64,000 nt of DNA from the NCBI GenBank assembly GCA_023664485.1, contig JAMPFK010000001.1, positions 391,888 to 455,887 of the forward strand, read 5' to 3'. The translations under genes and the position numbers were made by a program. The notes beneath the pieces were generated by a model. That model was given only the letters and a program-made list of their open reading frames with translations. It searched no databases and was not told where the DNA came from. This document shows positions 36,216 through 43,467 of the stretch, piece after piece (position 1 is the stretch's first letter; each line of letters starts with the position of its first letter). The DNA is from Bacteroides fragilis. GTDB lineage: Bacteria; Bacillota; Clostridia; Lachnospirales; Lachnospiraceae.

Positions 36216-36907
36216 ATGGCTGTTTCAAAATGCACCTCGCTGACAACCCCGTCAAATAGAAATGCAAACTCTGCGGAGGCGCTTCCGCATATTGATGAAT
36301 CAGGCTCTCACGGAACGGCAGATTTTCCCGCAGCAATTATCTGCTTCCTGTTTTGAATAACAATCATTTCAGGGATATTGTCTTGACTTCAAACAGCAAC
36401 CGTTACCAAAGCATATTATCTTTACTGAATATCATTTGGGATTCCGTTTGCTTTGAAACATCGGACTATGAAATAACCGTCCGCATCGAGCTCTCCAATT
36501 TTTTCTGTATTCTTGTCCATTTCCCTGAAAACATTATTCCAATACAAACGGAACACAGTTTTATACAGGAAGGCAGGATGCAGACTCTTTTAGCCTGTAT
36601 CCATCAGCATTATTACGAGGATTTTACATTGGATGACCTCGCTAAATCGGCGTCTGTCAGTAAGAGTGAAACCCTTAGATGCTTTAAGGAAATCGTAGGA
36701 CAGTCACCGATAAAATACTTAAAAATATACAGATTGCAAAGTGCCGCCCATATGATCCGCAATACAAATTACTCAATCGGCACAATCTGTGAATTATGTG
36801 GTTTCAGCGACAATAGCTATTTTCCAGGTCTTTCAAAGAAATCCATCTTTATGATACGCCGTTGCCTGTGCGGCAGGGGCTGTATTTATTCCGTACCTTT
36901 TTTGTGA
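36216..36907 (+). pseudogene. AraC-family regulator, frameshifted remnant
   Basis: The frame from 36353 to 36907 encodes an AraC helix-turn-helix domain (FTLDDLAKSASVSKSETLRCF; YSIGTICELCGFSDNSYF). After GFSDNSYF the expected VF-K-x-G-SP-Y-R ending is lost: a +1 shift would read FQVFQRNPSL and then stop. Upstream, a strong AGGAGG with ATG at 36216 opens a 46-codon frame that stops before 36353, and pieces of the ligand domain fall in different frames. The gene is therefore broken at both ends. The 250 bases before it (35965-36215) show nothing else. Confidence 0.65.
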
Positions 36908-37437
36908 ATAATGGCAACATGCGCTTTTAGTTTCTTCATCGCCCAATCATAATGGCTTGCCGTAACGCTGACAAAATAGGAACCTAATGTGCTTCCGCCG
37001 GCCCATTCATACATTCCTTTGGAAAAAAGTTCCTCATCAGAAAATGTTTCAGCTAACTTTATAACTTCGACATGGGATTTCTGAAACATTGCCTTTGCAT
37101 CTTCCAGCGATGTGTGCTGATGTTTTTTCCAAAACTCCACGTTCATAGCTCCATAGGTTTTCCAGTTATAAGGCTGTGGAATAAATGGCGTGTTTTCTCC
37201 TTTTTGATTTGACCGCACCCAGTTAAGTAAAAGCTGATGCCATTCATAGAGATGGATCAGAATATCACGAAGATTCCTATCTCTTTTCCAATGAGCCTCT
37301 TTCTTTTTTGCATCTCCCGAAAAATCAAAAGGCACTTTCAGTTCTTCTTCCGTTAATCCCCCAATAAGAACATTTAATTTTTCATAGTTTGTGGCTGCTG
37401 CGGTTAATAAATCTGTTTTCGTTGTTGGTCTTCCCAT
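36886..37437 (-). CDS. ClbS/DfsB family (DUF1706) four-helix-bundle protein
   Basis: A 183-residue DinB-like helical-bundle protein of the ClbS/DfsB family. Family features seen are the RPTTKTDLL start, KRDRNLRDILIHLYEWHQLLLNWV, YNWKTYGAMNVEFW and SHYDWAMKKLK. ClbS, the namesake, hydrolyses the cyclopropane warhead of colibactin and protects its host's DNA. This protein is a divergent member, so activity is inferred. It ends the WYL - GyrI-like - ClbS operon, 35 bases after the GyrI-like gene, with AAAGGA before its ATG. Confidence 0.88.
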   Translation of the reverse strand: MGRPTTKTDLLTAAATNYEKLNVLIGGLTEEELKVPFDFSGDAKKKEAHWKRDRNLRDILIHLYEWHQLLLNWVRSNQKGENTPFIPQPYNWKTYGAMNVEFWKKHQHTSLEDAKAMFQKSHVEVIKLAETFSDEELFSKGMYEWAGGSTLGSYFVSVTASHYDWAMKKLKAHVAIIHKKGTE

Positions 37438-37472
37438 GATAATATCCTTTCTTTTTCACAAAACAATGTACC

Positions 37473-38096
37473 TCATTTACTTGCGTCCGTAACTTTGTAT
37501 CTCAATATAGTTTTTAGTTTTGATTTCTCAGTACGGTTAGCATTATTCAAATAAATCTCTCTATGTTTTTTCCCAATACGCTTGTATCCGTGTTCCAAGC
37601 AGTATTTATCCATAATTTCAAATGATGCAGGCTCGTCATCAAATGCTCCTTTATGTAACATTTGAATACATTTACCATCACAAATTGTTTCAAAAGAAAT
37701 ATTTGCAAGATACCTATTAGGCTTTTTTCTCTTAACTAAGTTTAAAGCATTATCAAATATTTCTTTGGTAATAAAATCTGGTTGCCGTATCATAATAACG
37801 TATTGTAGCTCCGCTTTTATTAATTCATTCCCAGAAGCCCCCTTGCTCCATATCCCCTCTAAGGGATATACTGAATAATCATTTATTATTTGATTCTTCT
37901 CTGCTGATGATTTATATGCCATTTTTATTTTATAGGCCACCGAAAACAAGGCTGCAATTTTTTCAGAAAAAACCTCATCGTTAGGGTTTCCCATACCAGA
38001 AATCGTAATATAGTTTTGAGAGGGAATATCAACAAAACAAGGCATTGTGCTTACACCGTATATCTCTTTCTCCTGCTTTTTCCATTCAAATTTCAT
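37473..38096 (-). CDS. GyrI-like domain protein (possible cyclopropanoid hydrolase)
   Basis: A 207-residue protein with one long GyrI-like small-molecule-binding fold. Marks are VDIPSQNYITISGMGNPND, YSVYPLEGIW, and the C-terminal MLHKGAFDDEP with MDKYCLEHGY. Stand-alone GyrI-like proteins of this size (such as YtkR7 and Lin2189) have been shown to open cyclopropanes in DNA-alkylating natural products. GC is low (about 35% by eye), unlike the flanks. GAGGA precedes the ATG. A degraded second copy of part of this gene is at 39367-39438. Confidence 0.85.
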   Translation of the reverse strand: MKFEWKKQEKEIYGVSTMPCFVDIPSQNYITISGMGNPNDEVFSEKIAALFSVAYKIKMAYKSSAEKNQIINDYSVYPLEGIWSKGASGNELIKAELQYVIMIRQPDFITKEIFDNALNLVKRKKPNRYLANISFETICDGKCIQMLHKGAFDDEPASFEIMDKYCLEHGYKRIGKKHREIYLNNANRTEKSKLKTILRYKVTDASK

Positions 38097-38165
38097 TTCT
38101 GATTCCTCACTTCCTTAAATAGAATTTGCAGTCAAATTGTATCACATATATGCTGACACCCTATG

Positions 38166-39062
38166 TCATGTTTTATATTTTTGGTAAATTCTCTTTGCCT
38201 GTTCAGCCACAATATCCTTGAGATATGCAGGCTCTATAATATCCACCTGCGTTCCAAATGATAACAGATACCCTATCAGCCACTCATCTTCTGGCATTTG
38301 GGCAGATACGATCAAATCCCCATTTTCTTTCTTGCTTACCCGTGTTTTATCAAATTCATCATAAACCCGATATGCCATATTCTGTGGAAAACGAAGCAGT
38401 ATTGTGTGATAGCTTTGCCCTGATCCTTCATCTGATTCTGGAAACGAATACTTGGAAAACCCATCTGTCAAAACCTTTAAATCCATAATGCGGGTCAGTT
38501 TAAAGATTCGGTAATCTTGTTTCAGCATACAATATGCCTTTAAATACCACGACATAGACTTATATGCCATTTTTAATGGGCAGACAATTCTTTCACTGAC
38601 TTCTCCGTATGAACTTGCATATGTTATTTTTACACACTTTTGATGAATTACCGATGATTTCAGCAATCCAAATTTTTCATTATCAGTTCCTTTATTCCCC
38701 CATCTGGAAAAATCCACCTCAAGCCAGTTTTCTGAACTGAGGTTAAATATTGCAGAAAGTTTCTGCAATGTCTGGCTGTTACTGATATTTTGCATAGTAT
38801 TTATGCTTTGTAATGCCGTAAGGATTTCCTGTTTTTCCTCTTCTGACAAGACGGCCCTGTCCAAAACGAAATCATTCATCAAACGTATGCCGCCGTTTCT
38901 GCCTGCTTCCGCATAAACGGGGATGCCTGCTCCGCTCAGGGCATCAATATCTCTATAAACCGTTCTAACCGATACTTCCAGTTTTTCCGCTAATTCCGGG
39001 GCTGTAGCCTGTCCTTTATCAAGCAAATAATATACGATTTTAAACAATCTGCTTTCCTGCAT
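38166..39062 (-). CDS. HTH and WYL-domain transcriptional regulator (YafY-like)
   Basis: A 298-residue regulator: N-terminal winged helix (ATAPELAEKLEVSVRTVYRDI, then ALSGAGIPVYAEAGRNGGIRL) and a WYL domain (KITYASSYGEVSERIVCPLKMAYKSMSWYLKAYC). WYL domains bind ligands, often nucleic-acid related, and are common in DNA-damage and defence regulators. It precedes the GyrI-like and ClbS-like genes with a 69-base gap and likely controls them. A dispersed leader repeat lies just upstream. Confidence 0.92.
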   Translation of the reverse strand: MQESRLFKIVYYLLDKGQATAPELAEKLEVSVRTVYRDIDALSGAGIPVYAEAGRNGGIRLMNDFVLDRAVLSEEEKQEILTALQSINTMQNISNSQTLQKLSAIFNLSSENWLEVDFSRWGNKGTDNEKFGLLKSSVIHQKCVKITYASSYGEVSERIVCPLKMAYKSMSWYLKAYCMLKQDYRIFKLTRIMDLKVLTDGFSKYSFPESDEGSGQSYHTILLRFPQNMAYRVYDEFDKTRVSKKENGDLIVSAQMPEDEWLIGYLLSFGTQVDIIEPAYLKDIVAEQAKRIYQKYKT

Positions 39063-39095
39063 AGCTCAGATAGTCCTCCGTTTCCCTGTCATTGA

Positions 39096-39177
39096 AATAA
39101 CCATTCCTTTCTCTCAGCCCGCGGTATTTGATGCCGCAAGGCACAAATTCTCCTGTGAAAAATTCATTTTTCACAGT
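39096..39177 (-). repeat. Dispersed leader repeat, copy 7
   Basis: Near-identical to 21287-21368 (about three differences by eye). It has the AT-rich hairpin end (CTGTGAAAAA/TTTTTCACAG), GAATTTGTGCC and the GAGAGAAAGGAATGGTTATT end. It lies 34 bases upstream of the WYL regulator start. Confidence 0.8.
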
Positions 39178-39366
39178 AAAAATCTCTGTCCCGTTTATCG
39201 GATTTGTACTTTCCACCTTTATCTCCTGTAACATATAATAATCGGTTACGATTATTATAAGCTATTGAACAGCCTTCATGCAATTGATTTCCCAACTGTC
39301 AGATACGCACCTTCCCTCACTGCAAGCCGCACTTTGCTTTCCGGATAGCCTTTCACATATTCTCTA

Positions 39367-39438
39367 TGCATTTACCATCGCAAATTGTTTCCAAAGAAAT
39401 ATCCGCAGGATACATATCAGGCTTTTCCCTCTTAACTA
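39367..39438 (-). pseudogene. Fragment of a second GyrI-like gene
   Basis: On the minus strand it reads VKREKPDMYPADISLETICDGKC-like sequence, matching the GyrI-like protein at 37473-38096 (VKRKKPNRYLANISFETICDGKC). The nucleotide match is strong over about 70 bases. The fragment has no start and is followed by a stop. It indicates an earlier duplication or recombination in this stretch. Confidence 0.7.
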
Positions 39439-39543
39439 TAGTTAACGACATTAGAAATTGCCTTTTCGGACTTGTAAAAGCTTACATATATGGCTTTTGC
39501 AAAAGCCGGAAAGAGCAATTTGCCATGTCGTTTACTAAAGCGT

Positions 39544-39572
39544 TTGAAATAAGCAGTCAGATATCGTATAAT
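39544..39572 (+). promoter_or_regulatory. Predicted SigA promoter
   Basis: TTGAAA (39544-39549) and TATAAT (39567-39572) with 17-base spacing, 85 bases before the start of the small membrane protein gene. It is close to consensus and should drive that gene and the DUF6483 gene. Confidence 0.7.
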
Positions 39573-39656
39573 ATATTAAAATTTATATCGACAGATCAAA
39601 GTTTGTTGAACGGAATAATTTGATCAGATTCCGAATTTATTATGATGGGGGAGCGT

Positions 39657-39983
39657 ATGAAAATAAATAAACAGTGGTTAATAAGGCTGTCGATTCTTTT
39701 GTTTTCGGCCTCTGTATCGGTTACCGTGTTCCCATGTGGGATGATTAATGCATACGGTTTGTTCGGAGAAGTTACTTCTTCGGCAATAACAGAGGATCAG
39801 GAATCCATCATTTCTGATGAAATCCGGATCTTTAAAACCACGAAGAACAGTAAGGGCATTAACATATTTAACGTGTGGTTTGAAATATGGATATGTATAA
39901 TATGCTCCGCATTTTTGGAGTATGCATTCAGACTTCCGGAAAAAGATACGATTGTTACCTTAAAGGTCCGCATAGACGATTGA
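39657..39983 (+). CDS. Small membrane protein, hypothetical
   Basis: 108 residues. A basic start (MKINKQWLIR) and a hydrophobic helix at about 9-27 look like a signal anchor, and a second helix (VWFEIWICIICSAFLEYAF) is near residues 75-93. The short external loop is polar. No family recognised. The ATG at 39657 follows a GGGGGAG; an earlier ATG at 39642 has no ribosome site. The DUF6483 gene follows 41 bases later, so they may be co-transcribed. Confidence 0.55.
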   Translation: MKINKQWLIRLSILLFSASVSVTVFPCGMINAYGLFGEVTSSAITEDQESIISDEIRIFKTTKNSKGINIFNVWFEIWICIICSAFLEYAFRLPEKDTIVTLKVRIDD

Positions 39984-40024
39984 TTCTTTCCGCTGTATTT
40001 TATAAGCAGAAAGGAGATTATATT

Positions 40025-40402
40025 TTGTTTGAACAAGATTATGTTATGCGGCTTATAAGAGAAATGGTACGAGCCATACTAAAACTGTTATTTCATATCA
40101 ATACAGAGTCCCCTTCAGCGGAGCTGCCGGAAAAATCAGAACAAAAAGAAACATTGAATGAACTTTTGGATATGGTTGATAAAGGCAGGATTAATGAGGC
40201 TGAAAATCTAATATATGAGATAACAGAAGAAACTGATAAAAACAATTTAGAATTGGCATTATTGTTCTATTCCTATTTGAATGACAAAAATGATAATTTT
40301 TTGGAGGATAACAATTTTAGCAGAGATGAGATTAAACAGGGTCTGATGGATACTGTTTCCAAATACGGTCTCAGCAGTATGGCAGAGATGTTTTTACAGT
40401 AA
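40025..40402 (+). CDS. DUF6483 family protein
   Basis: 125 residues matching DUF6483, common in Lachnospiraceae: MFEQDYVMRLIREMVRAILK, then ETLNELLDMVDKGRINEAEN, NNLELALLFYSYLN and GLSSMAEMFL. Function unknown. I chose a TTG start at 40025 because AAGGAG lies nine bases upstream and the protein then begins as its relatives do. Longer in-frame versions run into the preceding gene. Confidence 0.8.
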   Translation: MFEQDYVMRLIREMVRAILKLLFHINTESPSAELPEKSEQKETLNELLDMVDKGRINEAENLIYEITEETDKNNLELALLFYSYLNDKNDNFLEDNNFSRDEIKQGLMDTVSKYGLSSMAEMFLQ

Positions 40403-40435
40403 AGAGGGCTGTCCGATCAAACGGACAGCCTCTTT
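40401..40435. terminator. Stem-loop between convergent DUF6483 and MATE genes
   Basis: AAAGAGGGCTGTCCG and CGGACAGCCTCTTT pair with a single bulge around a six-base loop. It sits directly after the DUF6483 stop and contains the last codons of the MATE gene. The A and T flanks make it a plausible terminator in both directions. Confidence 0.6.
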
Positions 40436-41760
40436 ACCACAATAAAATAACTCGTTACAAGTATCGCATCCGCTCCCATCCATGCCATAATTTCCGCATA
40501 AAAGATACCGTTTCCGCCCAAAAGCCCAGGCAGGAACAGGGCGCTTGCCGTACGCATGATGAACTCCGCCACGCCGGACAGCATCGGCAGCACCGTATTC
40601 CCCATGCCCTGTATCGCGGACCTCGTCACATGCAGGATGTACAGAATCGGCAGGCCGACGCTCATGACTGCCAGATAGCGGTACGCAATGGCAAGCGTCT
40701 CATCCACCGTCTCAGGGGAACCGGAAATAAAAAGTCCCAGCAGAACTTTTCCGAAACCAAGCATACAGGCCGCGATGACGACAGAGGTCAAAACGGCAAT
40801 GACCACGGCGGCCCGCATGCCGTCGTGGATGCGCTTTATTTCCCCGGCGCCCATATTCTGCCCCGTATAAGTCACCATGGCGTAACCGTAAGAGGTCGCC
40901 GCGATTTCCAGCAGGCCGTACAGTTTATTGGTCGCCGTAAAGCCTGCGATAAAGATGACCCCGAAACCATTCACCACGGCCTGCACGATCATGCCGCCTA
41001 CCGCTATGATAGCGTTCTGAAATGCCATGGGAACGCCCAGATACATCAGTTCTCCCATAAGCCGGGCACTGACCCGGAAATCCTCCGGCCGAAAACGCAG
41101 CAGTTCTATTTTCCCGATATGCCAGATACAGAAAATGCTCGATACCATCTGGGCGATCAGAGTCGCCGACGCTGCCCCGGCGATTCCCCAGCCAAAACCG
41201 ATGACGAACAGCATATCCAGCAGAATATTCACAACAGATGCGACGATCATCGCATTAAGCGGCGTCCTGCTGTCCCCCAGGGCGCGCAGGATACAGGCGA
41301 GCAGATTATACAGCATCACGACCGGAATGCCTGAGAACATGATTCTCAGGTACAAGATCGTGCCGTCCCAGATATCCGGCGGGGTCTGTAAAATCTGTAA
41401 CAGCGTTTTCACCATCAGCTGCCCGGTTATGACCAATACGACCGAAGATACCGCGGCGATTGCCGCAGAACCCGCGGCCGCTTTTCTGAGAGCGTTATGG
41501 TTCCCCGCGCCGAATTCTTTTGCCATCCTGATGCCAAATCCCTGTGTGAAGCCCTGAATAATGCCGAGCATCATCCAGTTCATCCATTCCGCGGCGCCGA
41601 GCGCCGCCAGCGCGCCGACGCCAAGCGCCTTTCCGACGACCATCGTATCGACCACCGTATAAAGCTGCTGAAAGATATTTCCCGCCATCAGCGACAAAGC
41701 AAAGGACAAAATGATAGACGAAGGTTTTCCCTCCGTCATATTTTTAACTTTTACTGCCAT
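40417..41760 (-). CDS. MATE family efflux transporter
   Basis: A 447-residue multidrug/toxin exporter with 12 predicted helices. The N-terminal half has NIFQQLYTVVDTMVVGKALG and GIIQGFTQGFGIRMAKEFG, typical of the family. The ATG at 41760 is the family-like start; the frame continues into the inositol monophosphatase gene but not as protein-like sequence. It follows that gene by 23 bases. Substrate unknown. Confidence 0.92.
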   Translation of the reverse strand: MAVKVKNMTEGKPSSIILSFALSLMAGNIFQQLYTVVDTMVVGKALGVGALAALGAAEWMNWMMLGIIQGFTQGFGIRMAKEFGAGNHNALRKAAAGSAAIAAVSSVVLVITGQLMVKTLLQILQTPPDIWDGTILYLRIMFSGIPVVMLYNLLACILRALGDSRTPLNAMIVASVVNILLDMLFVIGFGWGIAGAASATLIAQMVSSIFCIWHIGKIELLRFRPEDFRVSARLMGELMYLGVPMAFQNAIIAVGGMIVQAVVNGFGVIFIAGFTATNKLYGLLEIAATSYGYAMVTYTGQNMGAGEIKRIHDGMRAAVVIAVLTSVVIAACMLGFGKVLLGLFISGSPETVDETLAIAYRYLAVMSVGLPILYILHVTRSAIQGMGNTVLPMLSGVAEFIMRTASALFLPGLLGGNGIFYAEIMAWMGADAILVTSYFIVVKRLSV

Positions 41761-41783
41761 AATGAACAAATGCCTCTGTCTTC

Positions 41784-42569
41784 TTAACGCCGGAACAACA
41801 GTTCCGTCAATTCCTCGTGAATTTTTCCGTTCGTAGCGATAACGCTTCCTCTTTTCAGGAGATTCAACGGCTCTCCCGTAAAAGTCGTCACCCGCCCTCC
41901 GGCTTCCGTGACAAGCAGCATACCGGCTGCAAAATCCCATGGAGAAAGCATCGGTTCAAAAAATCCTCCCGTGCGCCCGCAGGCCACATAGGCCAGATCT
42001 AACGCCGCCGAACCGGTTCTGCGGATATCCTGGCTTTTTTCAAAAACTCTCTGAAAGCGCTGAAAATTCTCTCCCGTCAATTCCCTGTCATAGGGCGATG
42101 TGCCGATAGAAATAATGGTCTCTCCGAGCGTCCCCGCCCCGGACACGCAGACAGGATTTCCGTTCAGGAAACTCCCTTTTCCCTTCTGCGCATAATAGAC
42201 ATCTTCCCGAAAAGGATCGTAAATAATCCCCAGCGTGATCTCGCCCCTGTCGTACAACCCAAGCGATACGACGCTGTGCTGATAATCGTGGATAAGGTTC
42301 GTCGTGCCGTCTATGGGATCCAGAATCCAGTAAGTATCCCCCGTCATTTCATGCAGGCCCTCTTCTTCCCCCAGAAATTGAACCTCCGGCGCCAGTCTGC
42401 CAAGCTCCTCGGAAAGAAAACGCTGAATATCGGTATCGACCTGCGTAACGTAATCCGCCGGCCCTTTCACTTTAATATGGCCGGCCCTTTCCCTGTTCTC
42501 CACGAAGGTCTTTGTCTTCTTTACCAGCCCGATAATCTCCTGTACGGCAATCGTATCCTGCTGTTCCAT
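41784..42569 (-). CDS. Inositol monophosphatase family protein
   Basis: A 261-residue Mg-dependent phosphatase of the SuhB group. Metal-binding motifs are GEEEG, WILDPIDGTTNLIH and SPWDFAAGMLLVTEAGG. It could act on inositol phosphate or related sugar phosphates. AAAGGAAAG precedes the ATG. It lies between the nitroreductase and MATE genes on the same strand with short gaps. Confidence 0.93.
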   Translation of the reverse strand: MEQQDTIAVQEIIGLVKKTKTFVENRERAGHIKVKGPADYVTQVDTDIQRFLSEELGRLAPEVQFLGEEEGLHEMTGDTYWILDPIDGTTNLIHDYQHSVVSLGLYDRGEITLGIIYDPFREDVYYAQKGKGSFLNGNPVCVSGAGTLGETIISIGTSPYDRELTGENFQRFQRVFEKSQDIRRTGSAALDLAYVACGRTGGFFEPMLSPWDFAAGMLLVTEAGGRVTTFTGEPLNLLKRGSVIATNGKIHEELTELLFRR

Positions 42570-42585
42570 ATGCTTCTTTCCTTTC

Positions 42586-43332
42586 TTATCCTTCCGCGGC
42601 GGGATGCTCCCGGAAGTCCTTCAAATAGATTTCCATAGAGCGGTTCATTTCATTTGAAAAATCGGATTCATATTTCCGCTTCCAAAAGGCTTCCATCCAC
42701 TCTTCATAGCTTTTTGCTCCTGTTCTTCCCTCGAACATTTCGCGTATCTCCCGCCCGCTTTTATCCCGGTAGCCGTTCTCACAGACGATATCCGATATCC
42801 GGAACCGCTCCGGCTTCTTCCGCTCCTTCTGCTGCTCAACAGGATATCCGAAAACGAGCATACAGGCCGGATATACATATGCGGGAAGCCGCAAAAGCGC
42901 TTTCATCTCCTCCGCATTTTCCATCACGTCGCCGATATAGCAGGAACCGATCCCCAGGCTTTCCGCCGCCGTCACCGCATTCTGCGCCGCGATCAGCGCG
43001 TCTTCCGCCGCTAACAGCAGATCGCCCGCGCCGGGCAGGCGCGGTTCCAGCCCCGCTTCTTTATAAAAAGAAAGCCATTTCCTGCAGTCCGCGCAGAAAA
43101 TAAGCACCATCCTCGCTTTTGCGATAAAAGGCTGGTTGTCGCAGAGTACGGCCAGCCTTTCCTTTTTCTCCTGCTCCGTTATATCGAGAATCGTATACAA
43201 TAACTGACAGCCCGCAGACGGCGCCTGCAAGGCTGCATAGAAGATGCTCTCTTTGTCCTCCTTCGTTATCTCGTCATCGGTAAAAACACGGACCGATTTC
43301 CGCATGTGCAGCGCTTTCAAAATTTCGTTCAT
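42586..43332 (-). CDS. Nitroreductase family protein
   Basis: A 248-residue flavin-dependent oxidoreductase. The N-terminus MRKSVRVFTDDEITKED, APSAGCQLLYTILDIT and AAESLGIGSCYIGDVMEN are typical of the NfsA/FRP-type nitroreductase fold. Substrate unknown. It is followed 16 bases later by the inositol monophosphatase gene. Confidence 0.9.
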   Translation of the reverse strand: MNEILKALHMRKSVRVFTDDEITKEDKESIFYAALQAPSAGCQLLYTILDITEQEKKERLAVLCDNQPFIAKARMVLIFCADCRKWLSFYKEAGLEPRLPGAGDLLLAAEDALIAAQNAVTAAESLGIGSCYIGDVMENAEEMKALLRLPAYVYPACMLVFGYPVEQQKERKKPERFRISDIVCENGYRDKSGREIREMFEGRTGAKSYEEWMEAFWKRKYESDFSNEMNRSMEIYLKDFREHPAAEG

Positions 43333-43467
43333 CTTTATCGCTTCGCTCCTCTCCGTTTCCCCGTTCCGGGCCCTTCAACGTCCTGGAAACAATAGAAAGT
43401 ATAAAGATTTTATCACAAATAGCGCAAAGTGTCACCTGTTTTTCCATTATAATAATGATTACAATTG

